DNA of 64,000 nucleotides from Streptomyces sp. AC550_RSS872 (GCF_019049285.1 NZ_JAGMUL010000198.1:1-64000); one strand, 5' to 3'; positions 8,570 to 17,006 are shown, counted from the stretch's first letter. Numbers and translations: made by a program. The notes: generated from the letters alone by a model not told the origin.

Positions 8570-9577
8570 GTGATCTCGTACATCATCCGCCGGACGATCG
8601 CGGCACTGGTCCTGCTGCTCGTCGTCACCGCGGTCACCTTCGGCATCTTCTTCATCCTGCCGAAGCTCGCCGGGCAGACCGCCGACCAGCTGGCACAGCA
8701 GTACATCGGCAAGAACCCGACCCCCGAGGACATCGCGGCGGTCAAGGCGAACCTCGGTCTCGACCAGCCGGTCTACGTCCAGTACTGGGACTTCATCAAG
8801 GGGATCGTCTCCGGCGCCACCTACGACCTCGGCCCCACCACCGTCCGCTGTGACGCCCCCTGCTTCGGCTACTCCTTCAAGGACCACATCGAGGTCTGGC
8901 CCCAGCTGACCGAACGGCTGCCGGTCACCCTCTCGCTGGCTGTCGGCGCCGCCGTGCTGTGGTTGGTCGGCGGGATCGCGGCCGGTGTCATCTCCGCTCT
9001 CAAACCGGGCTCGTTCTTCGACCGGTCCGCCATGGGCGTGGCCCTCGCGGGCGTCTCCCTGCCCATGTTCTTCACCGGGCAGCTGGCCCTGCTGTTGTTC
9101 AGCTACAAGCTGGAGATCTTCGGCAGAACGTACGTCCCCTTCACCGAGAACCCGTCCCAGTGGGCCAACACCCTGTTCCTGCCGTGGTGTTCGCTGGCGC
9201 TGCTCTACTCGGCCATCTACGCCCGGCTGACCCGCTCGGGCATGCTGGAGACCATGAACGAGGACTTCATCCGCACCGCTCGGGCCAAGGGTCTGCGGGA
9301 GCGCAAGGTCGTCGTCCGACACGGTCTGCGGGCCGCGTTGACCCCGCTGGTGACAGTCTTCGGCATGGACATCGGCCTGCTGCTCGGCGGTGCCGTCATC
9401 ACCGAGACGGTGTTCTCCCTGCACGGCATCGGCGAGTACGCGGTCCAGGCGATCACCGCCAACGACCTGCCCCCGATCCTCGGGGTGACCCTGCTCGCGG
9501 CGTTCTTCGTCGTCTTCATGAACCTGGTGGTGGACCTGTTGTACGCCACGATCGACCCGCGGGTGAGGCTCTCGTGA
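8570..9577 (+). CDS. Peptide-type ABC transporter permease (DppB/OppB-like)
   Basis: 335-residue inner-membrane permease starting ISYIIRRTIAALVLLLVVTAVTF (first helix, quoted here as IIRRTIAALVLL). Family marks include NLGLDQPVYVQY, the EAA loop EDFIRTARAKGLRERKVVVRHGLR, seen as DFIRTARAKGLRERKVV, and ETVFSLHGIGEY near the end. About six membrane segments. It partners with the DppC-like subunit encoded three kilobases upstream. The GTG start overlaps nothing upstream, but its stop overlaps the next gene's start by 4 bp (GTGA), so translation is coupled to the ATPase. Confidence 0.94.
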   Translation: MISYIIRRTIAALVLLLVVTAVTFGIFFILPKLAGQTADQLAQQYIGKNPTPEDIAAVKANLGLDQPVYVQYWDFIKGIVSGATYDLGPTTVRCDAPCFGYSFKDHIEVWPQLTERLPVTLSLAVGAAVLWLVGGIAAGVISALKPGSFFDRSAMGVALAGVSLPMFFTGQLALLLFSYKLEIFGRTYVPFTENPSQWANTLFLPWCSLALLYSAIYARLTRSGMLETMNEDFIRTARAKGLRERKVVVRHGLRAALTPLVTVFGMDIGLLLGGAVITETVFSLHGIGEYAVQAITANDLPPILGVTLLAAFFVVFMNLVVDLLYATIDPRVRLS

Positions 9578-10668
9578 CCGACCTGTCCAAGACCGGGGCC
9601 GCCGTGGGCGAGCCCGTGCGTGCCGGCGAGCCGCCCCGGGCGTTCCTCGAAGTGCGCGACCTGAAGGTGCACTTCCCGACCGACGACGGCCTGGTCAAGT
9701 CCGTGGACGGTCTCTCCTTCCAGCTGGAGAAGGGCAAGACCCTCGGCATCGTGGGCGAGTCCGGCTCCGGCAAGTCCGTGACCTCGCTGGCCGTGATGGG
9801 CCTGCACCGCCTCGGCAACCGCGGCAAGAACGTGCGGATGTCCGGCGAGATCTGGCTCGACGGCAAGGAGCTCGTCTCGGCGAGCCCCGACGAGGTGCGC
9901 CGGATGCGCGGCCGGCAGATGGCGATGATCTTCCAGGACCCGCTGTCCGCCATGCACCCGTACTACACGGTCGGCAGCCAGATCGTGGAGGCGTACCGGG
10001 TCCACAACAAGGTCGACAAGAAGACCGCCCGCCGCCGCGCCGTCGAACTCCTCGACCGCGTCGGCATCCCGGAGCCGGACAAGCGCGTGGACATGTACCC
10101 GCACGAGTTCTCCGGCGGTATGCGCCAGCGCGCCATGATCGCCATGGCGCTGGTGAACAACCCCGAACTGCTGATCGCGGACGAGCCGACCACCGCGCTC
10201 GACGTGACCGTGCAGGCGCAGATCCTCGACCTGATCCGGGATCTTCAGAAGGAGTTCGGCTCCGCGGTCGTCATCATCACGCACGATCTCGGCGTGGTCG
10301 CCGAGATCGCCGACGACATCCTCGTGATGTACGGCGGACGCTGCGTGGAGCGCGGCCCGGTCGACAGGATCTTCCACGAGCCGTCGCACCCCTACACCTG
10401 GGGCCTGCTCGGCTCCATGCCGCGGATCGACCGCGCGCAGACCGACCGGCTCATCCCGGTCAAGGGCCAGCCGCCGAGCCTCATCAACGTCCCCTCCGGC
10501 TGCGCCTTCAACCCGCGCTGCCCGTACGCGGACGTCCCCAAGGGCGGGATCACCCGCACCGAGCGCCCCGAGCTGCGCGAGGTCGGCAGCAGGCACTTCA
10601 CCGCCTGCCACCTGTCGCAGGAGGACCGCACCCGGATCTGGACCGAAGAGATTGCGCCGAAGCTGTGA
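9574..10668 (+). CDS. Peptide-type ABC transporter ATPase (DppD-like)
   Basis: 364-residue cytoplasmic ATP-binding subunit. Walker A GESGSGKS at residues 61-68, signature FSGGMRQRAMIAMAL, Walker B LLIADEPTTALD, and switch histidine in IITHDLGVV. The C-terminal oligopeptide-HPY domain has the Cys cluster CAFNPRCPYA. It powers the transporter together with the next gene. Start GTG overlaps the permease stop by 4 bp; its own stop overlaps the next start by 4 bp. Upstream in-frame codons belong to a shadow of the permease gene. Confidence 0.95.
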   Translation: MTDLSKTGAAVGEPVRAGEPPRAFLEVRDLKVHFPTDDGLVKSVDGLSFQLEKGKTLGIVGESGSGKSVTSLAVMGLHRLGNRGKNVRMSGEIWLDGKELVSASPDEVRRMRGRQMAMIFQDPLSAMHPYYTVGSQIVEAYRVHNKVDKKTARRRAVELLDRVGIPEPDKRVDMYPHEFSGGMRQRAMIAMALVNNPELLIADEPTTALDVTVQAQILDLIRDLQKEFGSAVVIITHDLGVVAEIADDILVMYGGRCVERGPVDRIFHEPSHPYTWGLLGSMPRIDRAQTDRLIPVKGQPPSLINVPSGCAFNPRCPYADVPKGGITRTERPELREVGSRHFTACHLSQEDRTRIWTEEIAPKL

Positions 10669-11906
10669 GCGAGACTGAGACCGGGGCCGCGGCGGCGGCC
10701 GTGAAAGCCGCGCCGGCCGACGACGAGAAACCGCTGCTCAAGGTCGAGGGCCTGGTCAAGCACTTCCCCATCAAGAAGGGCCTGCTCCAGCGGCAGGTCG
10801 GGGCGGTCAAGGCCGTGGACGGCATCGACTTCGAGGTGCGCCGGGGCGAGACCCTCGGCGTCGTGGGCGAGTCCGGCTGCGGCAAGTCGACCATGGGCCG
10901 GCTGATCACCCGGCTGCTGGAGCCGAGCGGCGGCAAGATCGAGTTCGACGGCACGGACATCACGCACCTCGACACCAGCGGCATGCGCCCGCTGCGCCGC
11001 GACGTGCAGATGATCTTCCAGGACCCGTACGGCTCGCTGAACCCCCGGCACACCATCGGCAACATCGTCTCGGCGCCGTTCCGGCTCCAGGGCGTCGAGC
11101 CCGAGGGCGGCGTCAAGAAGGAGGTCCAGCGCCTCCTCGAACTGGTGGGCCTGAGCCCCGAGCACTACAACCGCTACCCGCACGAGTTCTCCGGCGGCCA
11201 GCGTCAGCGCATCGGCATCGCCCGCGCCCTGGCCCTCAAGCCCCGGATGGTCGTGGCCGACGAGCCGGTCTCCGCGCTCGACGTGTCGATCCAGGCACAG
11301 GTCGTCAACCTGATGGACGACCTCCAGGACGAGCTCGGGCTGACGTACGTGATCATCGCGCACGACCTGTCCGTCGTCCGGCATGTCTCGGACCGCATCG
11401 CGGTGATGTACCTCGGCAAGATCGTGGAGCTGGCCGACCGGGACGCGCTGTACGCGTCGCCGATGCACCCGTACACCAAGGCCCTGCTGTCGGCGGTGCC
11501 GATCCCGGATCCCAAGCGGCGCGCGGAGAAGAGCGAGCGCATCCTGCTCCGCGGCGACGTGCCCTCGCCGATCGCCCCGCCGAGCGGCTGCCGCTTCCAC
11601 ACGCGGTGCTGGAAGGCCACGGAGATCTGCCGCACGACCGAGCCCCCGCTGGCCGAGCTGCGCCCCGGCCAGCGCGTGGCCTGCCACCACCCGGAGGACT
11701 TCGCGGACCAGCAGCCCCAGGACACGGTCCTGCTCTCCGTGGCCAAGGAGGCAGCGGAGCTGGTGTCCGACGAGGTGCTGGCGGAGTCGGCGCCCGCCAA
11801 GGACTCCGAGCCTGCTGCGAAGAAGCTCAAGGCGTCGGCGACGGACTCCGAGGCCGCCCCCGCGGCGGACCCCGACCCCGCTGCCGAGGAGTCCACCGAG
11901 AAGTAG
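10665..11906 (+). CDS. Peptide-type ABC transporter ATPase (DppF-like) with acidic tail
   Basis: 413 residues. Walker A GESGCGKST (68-76), signature FSGGQRQRIGIARAL, Walker B MVVADEPVSALD, IIAHDLSVV, and the HPY-domain cluster CRFHTRCWKATEIC. After the usual end of the family (around QRVACHHPEDF) there is an extra tail of about 75 residues rich in Ala, Glu, Asp, Ser and Lys (for example DSEPAAKKLKASATDSEAA), predicted disordered. Last gene of the operon, followed at 10 bp by a strong terminator. The role of the tail is unknown. Confidence 0.94.
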   Translation: MSETETGAAAAAVKAAPADDEKPLLKVEGLVKHFPIKKGLLQRQVGAVKAVDGIDFEVRRGETLGVVGESGCGKSTMGRLITRLLEPSGGKIEFDGTDITHLDTSGMRPLRRDVQMIFQDPYGSLNPRHTIGNIVSAPFRLQGVEPEGGVKKEVQRLLELVGLSPEHYNRYPHEFSGGQRQRIGIARALALKPRMVVADEPVSALDVSIQAQVVNLMDDLQDELGLTYVIIAHDLSVVRHVSDRIAVMYLGKIVELADRDALYASPMHPYTKALLSAVPIPDPKRRAEKSERILLRGDVPSPIAPPSGCRFHTRCWKATEICRTTEPPLAELRPGQRVACHHPEDFADQQPQDTVLLSVAKEAAELVSDEVLAESAPAKDSEPAAKKLKASATDSEAAPAADPDPAAEESTEK

Positions 11907-11916
11907 CCCGGCATCG

Positions 11917-11952
11917 AGCCCCCGCCTTCCTTTGCAAGGCGGGGGCTTTGCG
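11917..11952 (+). terminator. Terminator of the peptide ABC operon
   Basis: Perfect 12-bp stem AGCCCCCGCCTT (11917-11928)/AAGGCGGGGGCT (11936-11947) with loop CCTTTGC and a short T-rich tail. It lies 10 bp after the ATPase stop codon and ends about 20 bp before the next gene's start, insulating the two. Confidence 0.9.
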
Positions 11953-11970
11953 CTGCGCAAGAATGTACGA

Positions 11971-12627
11971 GTGCTACAGCAATTGTTCAGCCCGTCCGTC
12001 CAGCACACGCTCGACCTGATCGGCATCTTCGTCTTCGCCATCTCCGGCGCCCTGCTGGCGGTCCGCAAGAACTTCGACGTCTTCGGCATCGCCGTCCTCG
12101 CCGAGGTCACCGCCCTGGGCGGCGGGCTGTTCCGGGACGTGATCATTGGCGCCGTACCCCCGGCCGCCTTCACCGATCTGGGGTACTTCCTGACCCCGCT
12201 GCTCGCCGCGCTGCTGGTGATCTTCCTCCACCCGCACGTGGAGCGCATCCAGACCGGCGTGAACGTCTTCGACGCGGCGGGCCTCGGTCTGTTCTGCGTC
12301 GCCGGGACGGCGAAGGCGTACGACTACGGACTCAACCTCACCGCGTCCGCCACCCTCGGCCTCGCGACCGCCGTCGGCGGCGGTGTGCTGCGCGACGTCC
12401 TCGCCAACGAGGTGCCGTCACTGCTGCGCTGGGACCGCGACCTGTACGCGGTCCCGGCGATCGTCGGCGCCACGATGACCGTCCTGTGCATCCACTACGA
12501 CGCCCTGACCCCGCTCACCAGCACCCTCGCGGCCGTCACGGCCTTCGTGCTGCGTCTGCTCGCGATGCGATTCCACTGGCGAGCTCCGCGGGCCTGGAAC
12601 CGGCGGTCGACGGTGCGAGAGGAGTAG
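11971..12627 (+). CDS. TRIC/UPF0126-family membrane protein
   Basis: 218-residue integral membrane protein with two UPF0126 repeats, each carrying a Gly-rich helix: GGGLFRDVIIGAVPP in the first and GGGVLRDVLANEVPS in the second. About seven membrane segments. The family is related to trimeric intracellular cation channels, so ion permeation is the likely but unproven role here. The GTG at 11971 (VLQQLFSPSV) is chosen because more upstream in-frame codons lie inside the preceding terminator. Its last 92 bp overlap the convergent esterase gene. Confidence 0.85.
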   Translation: MLQQLFSPSVQHTLDLIGIFVFAISGALLAVRKNFDVFGIAVLAEVTALGGGLFRDVIIGAVPPAAFTDLGYFLTPLLAALLVIFLHPHVERIQTGVNVFDAAGLGLFCVAGTAKAYDYGLNLTASATLGLATAVGGGVLRDVLANEVPSLLRWDRDLYAVPAIVGATMTVLCIHYDALTPLTSTLAAVTAFVLRLLAMRFHWRAPRAWNRRSTVREE

Positions 12628-13774
12628 CCCCCGACGCCGTCCGGGTCCGGTGCCCGGTACCCATCACCTCGGTCAGCCAGCGGAACGCCGGCACCACCTG
12701 CGGCTTCCACAGCGCCATGGTGTGGCCGCCCGCGCTCTTCGGGATGAACACCACGTCCACGGTCGTCGGCGCCTTCGCGATCCGCTTGAGGGCCATGCCC
12801 GCCTCGTACCCGTCACGTGGCTGACCGGACATATAGAGTGCGACGCGCGGCGGGACATGGGCACCCTTGAGCAGCACATACGGGTTGTTCGCGGCCCGCA
12901 GCGCCTGCGTCTTCGCGGCGATCGACTTGCGTTCGACGACGGGGTCGTTGTAGCCGGACAGGCTGACCGCGGCCCGGTAGCGGTCGGGGTGGGCGACGGC
13001 CAGCTTCGCCGCGCAGTGCGCGCCCGCCGAGTACCCGGCGACCGCCCAGCCGTCCGGCGCGGCCTGCGCCCGGAAGTTGTCCATGACCATCTTCGGCACG
13101 TCGATGCTGAGCCAGCTGTCGGCGTTCACCTTGCCGGGGACGTTCGCGCAGCCGGTGTCCTGGCCGGGCAGCAGCGAGGTGCGCGGCGAGACGATGATGA
13201 ACGGCGCGATCCGCCCGCTGCGCATCAGCGGGGCCAGCTGCTGGGTCACGTCCATCGACCCGAACCACGCCTTCGACGAGCCCGGATAGCCCGCCAGCAC
13301 CTCGACGACCGGGAACTTGTAATTGCGGTAGGCGGGATCGTGGTACTGCGGCGGCAGCCAGACGTTGACCTCGCCCCGCACTCCGGACACCCGGCCCTTG
13401 AGCTGGGTGGTGAGCACCCCGCCCTCCGCGCGCATGCCCGGCCCCTTGCCCGGCTTGAAGGCCTGCCGGACCTTGGGCAGCTTCTCCAGCGCGATCCCGC
13501 CGGTGCCGCTCGCCCCGAGGTCGGCGGCCTCCTGCACATGGTCGCTGGTGCCGAGCAGGTCGCCCCAGTTGTCGTACAGCTGGTTGGAGTTGTTGACCAT
13601 CGTGAAGACGAGGGCGACCGCGGTGCCCTGGGCGAACAGCACCATCAGCACCCGGGCGACGGCCCGTACGGCCTTGGGCCCGCGCACCCGCGACCAGAGG
13701 ACCAGCGGCAGCGCGACGGCGACTACGCACAGCGCGATCAGCGTGTAGAGGAACGGGCTCCCGGTGAGACTCAT
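12536..13774 (-). CDS. Membrane-anchored putative esterase (alpha/beta hydrolase, PF00756-like)
   Basis: 412 residues. Two N-terminal membrane helices (about 8-27 and 40-60) precede an extracytoplasmic alpha/beta-hydrolase domain of the esterase-D/antigen-85 type. The nucleophile elbow is GYSAG with Ser249 and the catalytic His is likely His351 in GGHTMALW. It has PVVEVLAGYPGSSKAW near the oxyanion region. The natural domain ends around residue 370; the final ~40 residues are low-complexity, and residues ~383-412 are antisense to the end of the TRIC-like gene. Substrate unknown; cell-envelope ester hydrolysis or mycolyl-like transfer are family possibilities. Confidence 0.87.
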   Translation of the reverse strand: MSLTGSPFLYTLIALCVVAVALPLVLWSRVRGPKAVRAVARVLMVLFAQGTAVALVFTMVNNSNQLYDNWGDLLGTSDHVQEAADLGASGTGGIALEKLPKVRQAFKPGKGPGMRAEGGVLTTQLKGRVSGVRGEVNVWLPPQYHDPAYRNYKFPVVEVLAGYPGSSKAWFGSMDVTQQLAPLMRSGRIAPFIIVSPRTSLLPGQDTGCANVPGKVNADSWLSIDVPKMVMDNFRAQAAPDGWAVAGYSAGAHCAAKLAVAHPDRYRAAVSLSGYNDPVVERKSIAAKTQALRAANNPYVLLKGAHVPPRVALYMSGQPRDGYEAGMALKRIAKAPTTVDVVFIPKSAGGHTMALWKPQVVPAFRWLTEVMGTGHRTRTASGATPLAPSTAGSRPAELASGIASRADAARRP

Positions 13775-13907
13775 GTCCTCATAGAGGGGGAGATCGGGCT
13801 CCGGGTTTCGGACGAGCGGTGATACTTACCGAAAAGTTGCTCACATCTCACCCACGGCCTCGCCCAAAAAGCTACCGCTTAGTAGTTTGCTGCTGTACCG
13901 TTCACCC

Positions 13908-14807
13908 ATGCCAGAAGCAGCCTTCGCCCCGACGGCCCCGACGGCCCCGCGGGCCACGATCGGCGACAGCGAGTTCGACCGCGACACCGCGCTCACCCTG
14001 CGCGAGCCCGGCGTCTACGACATCGACCTCTCCGCCGGCTGGACCATCATCAGCGCCGTCAACGGCGGCTATCTGCTGGCCGTGCTCGGCCGCGCCCTCG
14101 CGGACGCCCTTCCGCACAGCGACCCGTTCACGATCTCCGCGCACTATCTGACGGCGTCCCAGCCCGGCCCCGCGGTGGTCCGCACGGACGTGGTGCGCAC
14201 GGGGCGGACCCTGTCGACCGGCCAGGCCTCGCTCTTCCAGTTCGACGAACAGGGCCGAGAGGTCGAGCGGATCCGCGTCCTCGCCTCGTACGGCGACCTC
14301 GACGCACTCCCCGACGACGTCCGTACGACGGCCAGGCCGCCGGCGTTCCCGCCCATGGAGCACTGCTTCGGCCCCGAGGACACTGCATCTGATGTCCGAC
14401 CACCGTCGGGTGGCGCCCCGGTCGACGGCAGCTCGGCCATCGCCGACCGCCTGATGCTCAAGCTCGACCCGTCCACCCTGGGCTGGGCGCTCGGGCAGCC
14501 TTCGGGCAAGGGCGAGATGCGGGCCTGGTTCGGCCTCGCGGACGGCCGCGACGCCGATCCGCTCTCGCTGCTCCTGGCGGTCGACGCCCTGCCCCCGACC
14601 GCGTTCGAGATCGGCATCTCCGGCTGGGTCCCGACGGTCGAACTGACCGTCCACATACGCTGCCACCCGGCTCCCGGCCCGCTGCGAGTGTCGATCACGA
14701 CCCGCAACCTCGCGGGCGGCTTCCTGGAGGAGGACGCGGAGGTCTGGGACAGCGCGGACCGGCTGGTGGCCCAGTCGAGGCAGCTGGCGCGGGTGCGGTT
14801 GGCCTGA
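13908..14807 (+). CDS. Acyl-CoA thioesterase-like double hot-dog protein
   Basis: 299 residues starting MPEAAFAPTAP. The pattern GWTIISAVNGGYLLAVLGRAL and HYLTASQPGPAVV, here seen as NGGYLLAVLGRAL and HYLTASQPGP, is typical of TesB-like thioesterases in Actinobacteria, followed by a second hot-dog domain with WFGLADGRDADPLSLLLAVD. Likely hydrolyses acyl-CoA; chain specificity unknown. The downstream ATG (13908) is preferred over 13887 because homologues begin near this point and the alternative lacks a ribosome-binding site. A WYL-domain regulator follows in the same direction. Confidence 0.8.
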   Translation: MPEAAFAPTAPTAPRATIGDSEFDRDTALTLREPGVYDIDLSAGWTIISAVNGGYLLAVLGRALADALPHSDPFTISAHYLTASQPGPAVVRTDVVRTGRTLSTGQASLFQFDEQGREVERIRVLASYGDLDALPDDVRTTARPPAFPPMEHCFGPEDTASDVRPPSGGAPVDGSSAIADRLMLKLDPSTLGWALGQPSGKGEMRAWFGLADGRDADPLSLLLAVDALPPTAFEIGISGWVPTVELTVHIRCHPAPGPLRVSITTRNLAGGFLEEDAEVWDSADRLVAQSRQLARVRLA

Positions 14808-14851
14808 GGGCCGCATGGCCTGACGGCCGTGCGGGGGGATCGGTGCGGGCC

Positions 14852-14899
14852 GAGACCGTGGTGGGCTGAGATCGTGGTGGGCTGAGATCGTGGTGGAGT
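14852..14899. repeat. Three 16-bp direct repeats abutting the WYL regulator start
   Basis: Units at 14852-14867, 14868-14883 and 14884-14899 read GAGAYCGTGGTGGGCT, the last with two changes (ending GGAGT). The GTG start codon of the WYL regulator begins inside the third unit, so the repeats form its leader and could set translation or serve as binding sites. Confidence 0.85.
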
Positions 14900-15860
14900 G
14901 AAGTCCGACCGGCTCCTGTCGATCCTCCTGCTCCTCCAGACGCGCGGCCGAGTGACCGCGCCAGAACTCGCCGAGCGGCTGGAGGTGTCGGTCCGCACCA
15001 TCTACCGGGACGTGGAAGCCCTGTCGGCATCCGGCGTCCCGGTCTACGCCGAGCGCGGGCGGCACGGCGGTATCGAACTCCTCGCCGGATTCCGTACGGA
15101 CGTCACGGGCCTGACCGCCGACGAATCGCGCGCCCTGTTCATCCTGGCCGCACAGGGCGCGCATGCCGCCCTCGGCCTGGACGAGGCGCTCGGCTCTGCG
15201 CTGCGCAAGGTGATGGCGGCCCTGCCGGCACCGCACCGCCCGGCTGCCGAGGTGACCTCACGCCGCATCCTCGTCGACGCCACACGCTGGAAGGGCGGCC
15301 CCCAACCCGCCCTGGACCTGGACGCGTTGCAGGACGCCGTCTTCGCCGACCGGCGCCTCAGGCTGCGCTACCGGCACAGCGGCGAGCGGGAGCAGCGGAC
15401 GTACACCGTCGACCCGTACGGCCTGGTCTCGAAGGCCGGTGTCTGGTACCTGGTCGCCGACCGGCGAGGCGGGCCGCAGCTGTTCCGCGCGGACCGGGTG
15501 CGGTCGGCACGCGTCCTGGAGGACGTGGTGCGGCGTCGGCCGGGCGTCGAACTCGCCGACGTCTGGGAGGTGTTGCGCCGCCAGGTGGAGGAGCGGCCGG
15601 GCGGTATCGACGTGACGGTGCGCGTACGGCGCGACCGGCTCGATCTGTTCCTGCGGCTCATGGCGTCCTCGCTGGTCTCGCTCCCCGAGGGCGAGGGCAC
15701 GGCCGGGGACGAGTGGGCCACCGTCCGTCTCTCGCTGGGAGTTGTCGGCGAGGCGCGTCAACTCCTCCAGTTCTCGGACCGGGTGGAAGTCCTCTCACCG
15801 CCCGAGGTACGGGACGAACTGGCGCGCGCGGCGGCTTCTGTCACGGCCTTGTACCAGTGA
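14898..15860 (+). CDS. HTH-WYL transcriptional regulator (YafY/DeoR-type)
   Basis: 320 residues. N-terminal winged helix (1-60) with RLLSILLLLQTRGRVTAPEL and the recognition segment VSVRTIYRDVEALSASGVPV. A central WYL domain (about 140-215) includes YTVDPYGLVSKAGVWYLVA, and a WCX C-terminal domain follows. WYL proteins commonly sense nucleotide-like or other small ligands. The GTG start overlaps a set of 16-bp repeats and has no conventional spaced Shine-Dalgarno site. Target genes unknown; the upstream thioesterase is a candidate because of orientation and 90-bp spacing. Confidence 0.9.
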   Translation: MKSDRLLSILLLLQTRGRVTAPELAERLEVSVRTIYRDVEALSASGVPVYAERGRHGGIELLAGFRTDVTGLTADESRALFILAAQGAHAALGLDEALGSALRKVMAALPAPHRPAAEVTSRRILVDATRWKGGPQPALDLDALQDAVFADRRLRLRYRHSGEREQRTYTVDPYGLVSKAGVWYLVADRRGGPQLFRADRVRSARVLEDVVRRRPGVELADVWEVLRRQVEERPGGIDVTVRVRRDRLDLFLRLMASSLVSLPEGEGTAGDEWATVRLSLGVVGEARQLLQFSDRVEVLSPPEVRDELARAAASVTALYQ

Positions 15861-15986
15861 GTAGGGTGAGGCGTCGAGGAAACCCGCAGGTCAGCGGGGT
15901 GACTTGAGGGCGCTTTGCCCGGCGCACAGGCCGTCGACGGCGGAGCCCCAAGGGAGCCCTTCCAAGTGGGGTACCTTCGGCCCGGA

Positions 15987-16019
15987 ACGACAGCGGTACG
16001 ACAGCGGTACGACAGCGGT
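15987..16019. repeat. Three exact 11-bp direct repeats
   Basis: ACGACAGCGGT occurs three times without spacers (15987-15997, 15998-16008, 16009-16019) between the convergent WYL and TetR genes. The 11-bp period puts each copy on the same face of the helix. No gene starts nearby, so a role in transcription initiation is doubtful. Confidence 0.85.
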
Positions 16020-16025
16020 GCGAGA

Positions 16026-16062
16026 GGGGCTGCACTCCCGGTGAACGGGGGGGGGCAGCCCC
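16026..16062. terminator. Hairpin between convergent WYL and TetR genes
   Basis: GGGGCTGC (16026-16033) pairs with GCAGCCCC (16055-16062), and CTCCC inside the loop can pair with part of the nine-G run at 16047-16055. It lies 18 bp from the TetR stop codon and may terminate both transcripts, though no T-run is present on either side. Confidence 0.6.
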
Positions 16063-16079
16063 TGTCGTGTCCTGGCGGC

Positions 16080-16706
16080 TCAATCCAGCCAGTGTTCCCG
16101 GCCGATGCTGATCAACCGCATCTGGCGCGTGGCGACCTGGGCGACGCGCCGGCGCTCCTCCTCCGGCGCCTCCAGGGCGTCCAGGAACAGCGAGGCCGTC
16201 ATCAGCATCTGGTCGACGTAGAGGTGGGCGAGCATGAGGAGATCGTCGTCGTTCCAGCCTTCGGAGACCGGGTCCTTGGCCAGTGCGGCCTTGACCTCCT
16301 CGGCGAAACGGGCCAGCTGGTCCTGGATGGCCTGCCGCACCGACTGCACCCCGCCGTGCCGCTCACGGGCGATGAAACGGACGTGGGCCGGGTGCGTCTC
16401 GACGTGGTGGGCGATCAACCCGACGGCCCGCTCTATGCGTTGGTCGCTGTCGCCGGCCGAGGAGACGGTCGTACGGATCATGGGGTGGAGGCTGCCCAGC
16501 GCCTCCTCGACCAGGGCCACGCCGAGGTCGGCGGTGGACCGGAAGTGCCGGTAGAAGGCCGTCGGCGCGACGCCGACGGCGCGCGTGACCTCGCGCAGGC
16601 CCAGGCTGCTCAGGCTCTGCTCCTCCAGCAGTCCCAATGCCGCGTCCAGGAGCGCCTGCCGGGTCTTCTGCTTCTGGGCCTGCCGGATACCGAGGGTGTG
16701 ACTCAT
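16080..16706 (-). CDS. TetR-family transcriptional regulator
   Basis: 208 residues. N-terminal HTH with KTRQALLDAALGLLEEQSLSSLG and recognition region GVAPTAFYRHFRSTADL. The C-terminal ligand domain contains FIARERHGGVQSVRQAI. The domain pattern resembles the FabR-like TetR regulators that govern lipid genes. It is divergent from a 50-aa membrane protein and a DUF4190 protein, and the shared intergenic region holds repeated AACAACTGT sites, so autoregulation and control of those genes is likely. Effector unknown. Confidence 0.92.
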   Translation of the reverse strand: MSHTLGIRQAQKQKTRQALLDAALGLLEEQSLSSLGLREVTRAVGVAPTAFYRHFRSTADLGVALVEEALGSLHPMIRTTVSSAGDSDQRIERAVGLIAHHVETHPAHVRFIARERHGGVQSVRQAIQDQLARFAEEVKAALAKDPVSEGWNDDDLLMLAHLYVDQMLMTASLFLDALEAPEEERRRVAQVATRQMRLISIGREHWLD

Positions 16707-16717
16707 ACCATGCAGTT

Positions 16718-16797
16718 AACAACTGTTCTCTGGAATTGAAAAGCCGTGGGGCGCGCTAGACTTCGAAGTCAGTGAACAACTGTAACTACAACTGTTC
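16718..16797. promoter_or_regulatory. Putative TetR operators (AACAACTGT sites)
   Basis: AACAACTGTTC at 16718-16728 recurs as AACAACTGT at 16775-16783 and ACAACTGTTC at 16788-16797. The last two form an imperfect 24-bp palindrome (16774-16797) whose halves match at 9 of 12 positions. All lie between the divergent TetR gene and the small membrane-protein operon. Confidence 0.7.
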
Positions 16798-16853
16798 ACC
16801 AAAACGTAACGAGTGAGATCAACGAGAGAGATCTCAGAGGGGGATCCGATCCC

Positions 16854-17006
16854 ATGTTGTTCCTCGTCGCCGCACTCCTGCTGCTGGGCGTGCTGCTGGG
16901 CACCGTGGCCCACGCGCCGCTCGCCTTCACCGCCGTGGCCGCCGCCGTCATCGCCGTCTGGCTGGGCATCTTCGCCGCCCGCGAGCGCCGCGCCCGCCGC
17001 AACTGA
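16854..17006 (+). CDS. Small membrane protein, 50 residues
   Basis: ATG at 16854 preceded by AGAGGGGG with normal spacing. The protein starts MLFLVAALLLLGVLLG and has two hydrophobic helices (about 2-18 and 22-42) followed by a basic tail ARERRARRN, so a small inner-membrane protein with cytoplasmic C-terminus is expected. Third-position G/C is high, supporting coding. It is followed at 43 bp by a DUF4190 membrane protein and divergent from a TetR gene with shared operators. Function unknown. Confidence 0.75.
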   Translation: MLFLVAALLLLGVLLGTVAHAPLAFTAVAAAVIAVWLGIFAARERRARRN

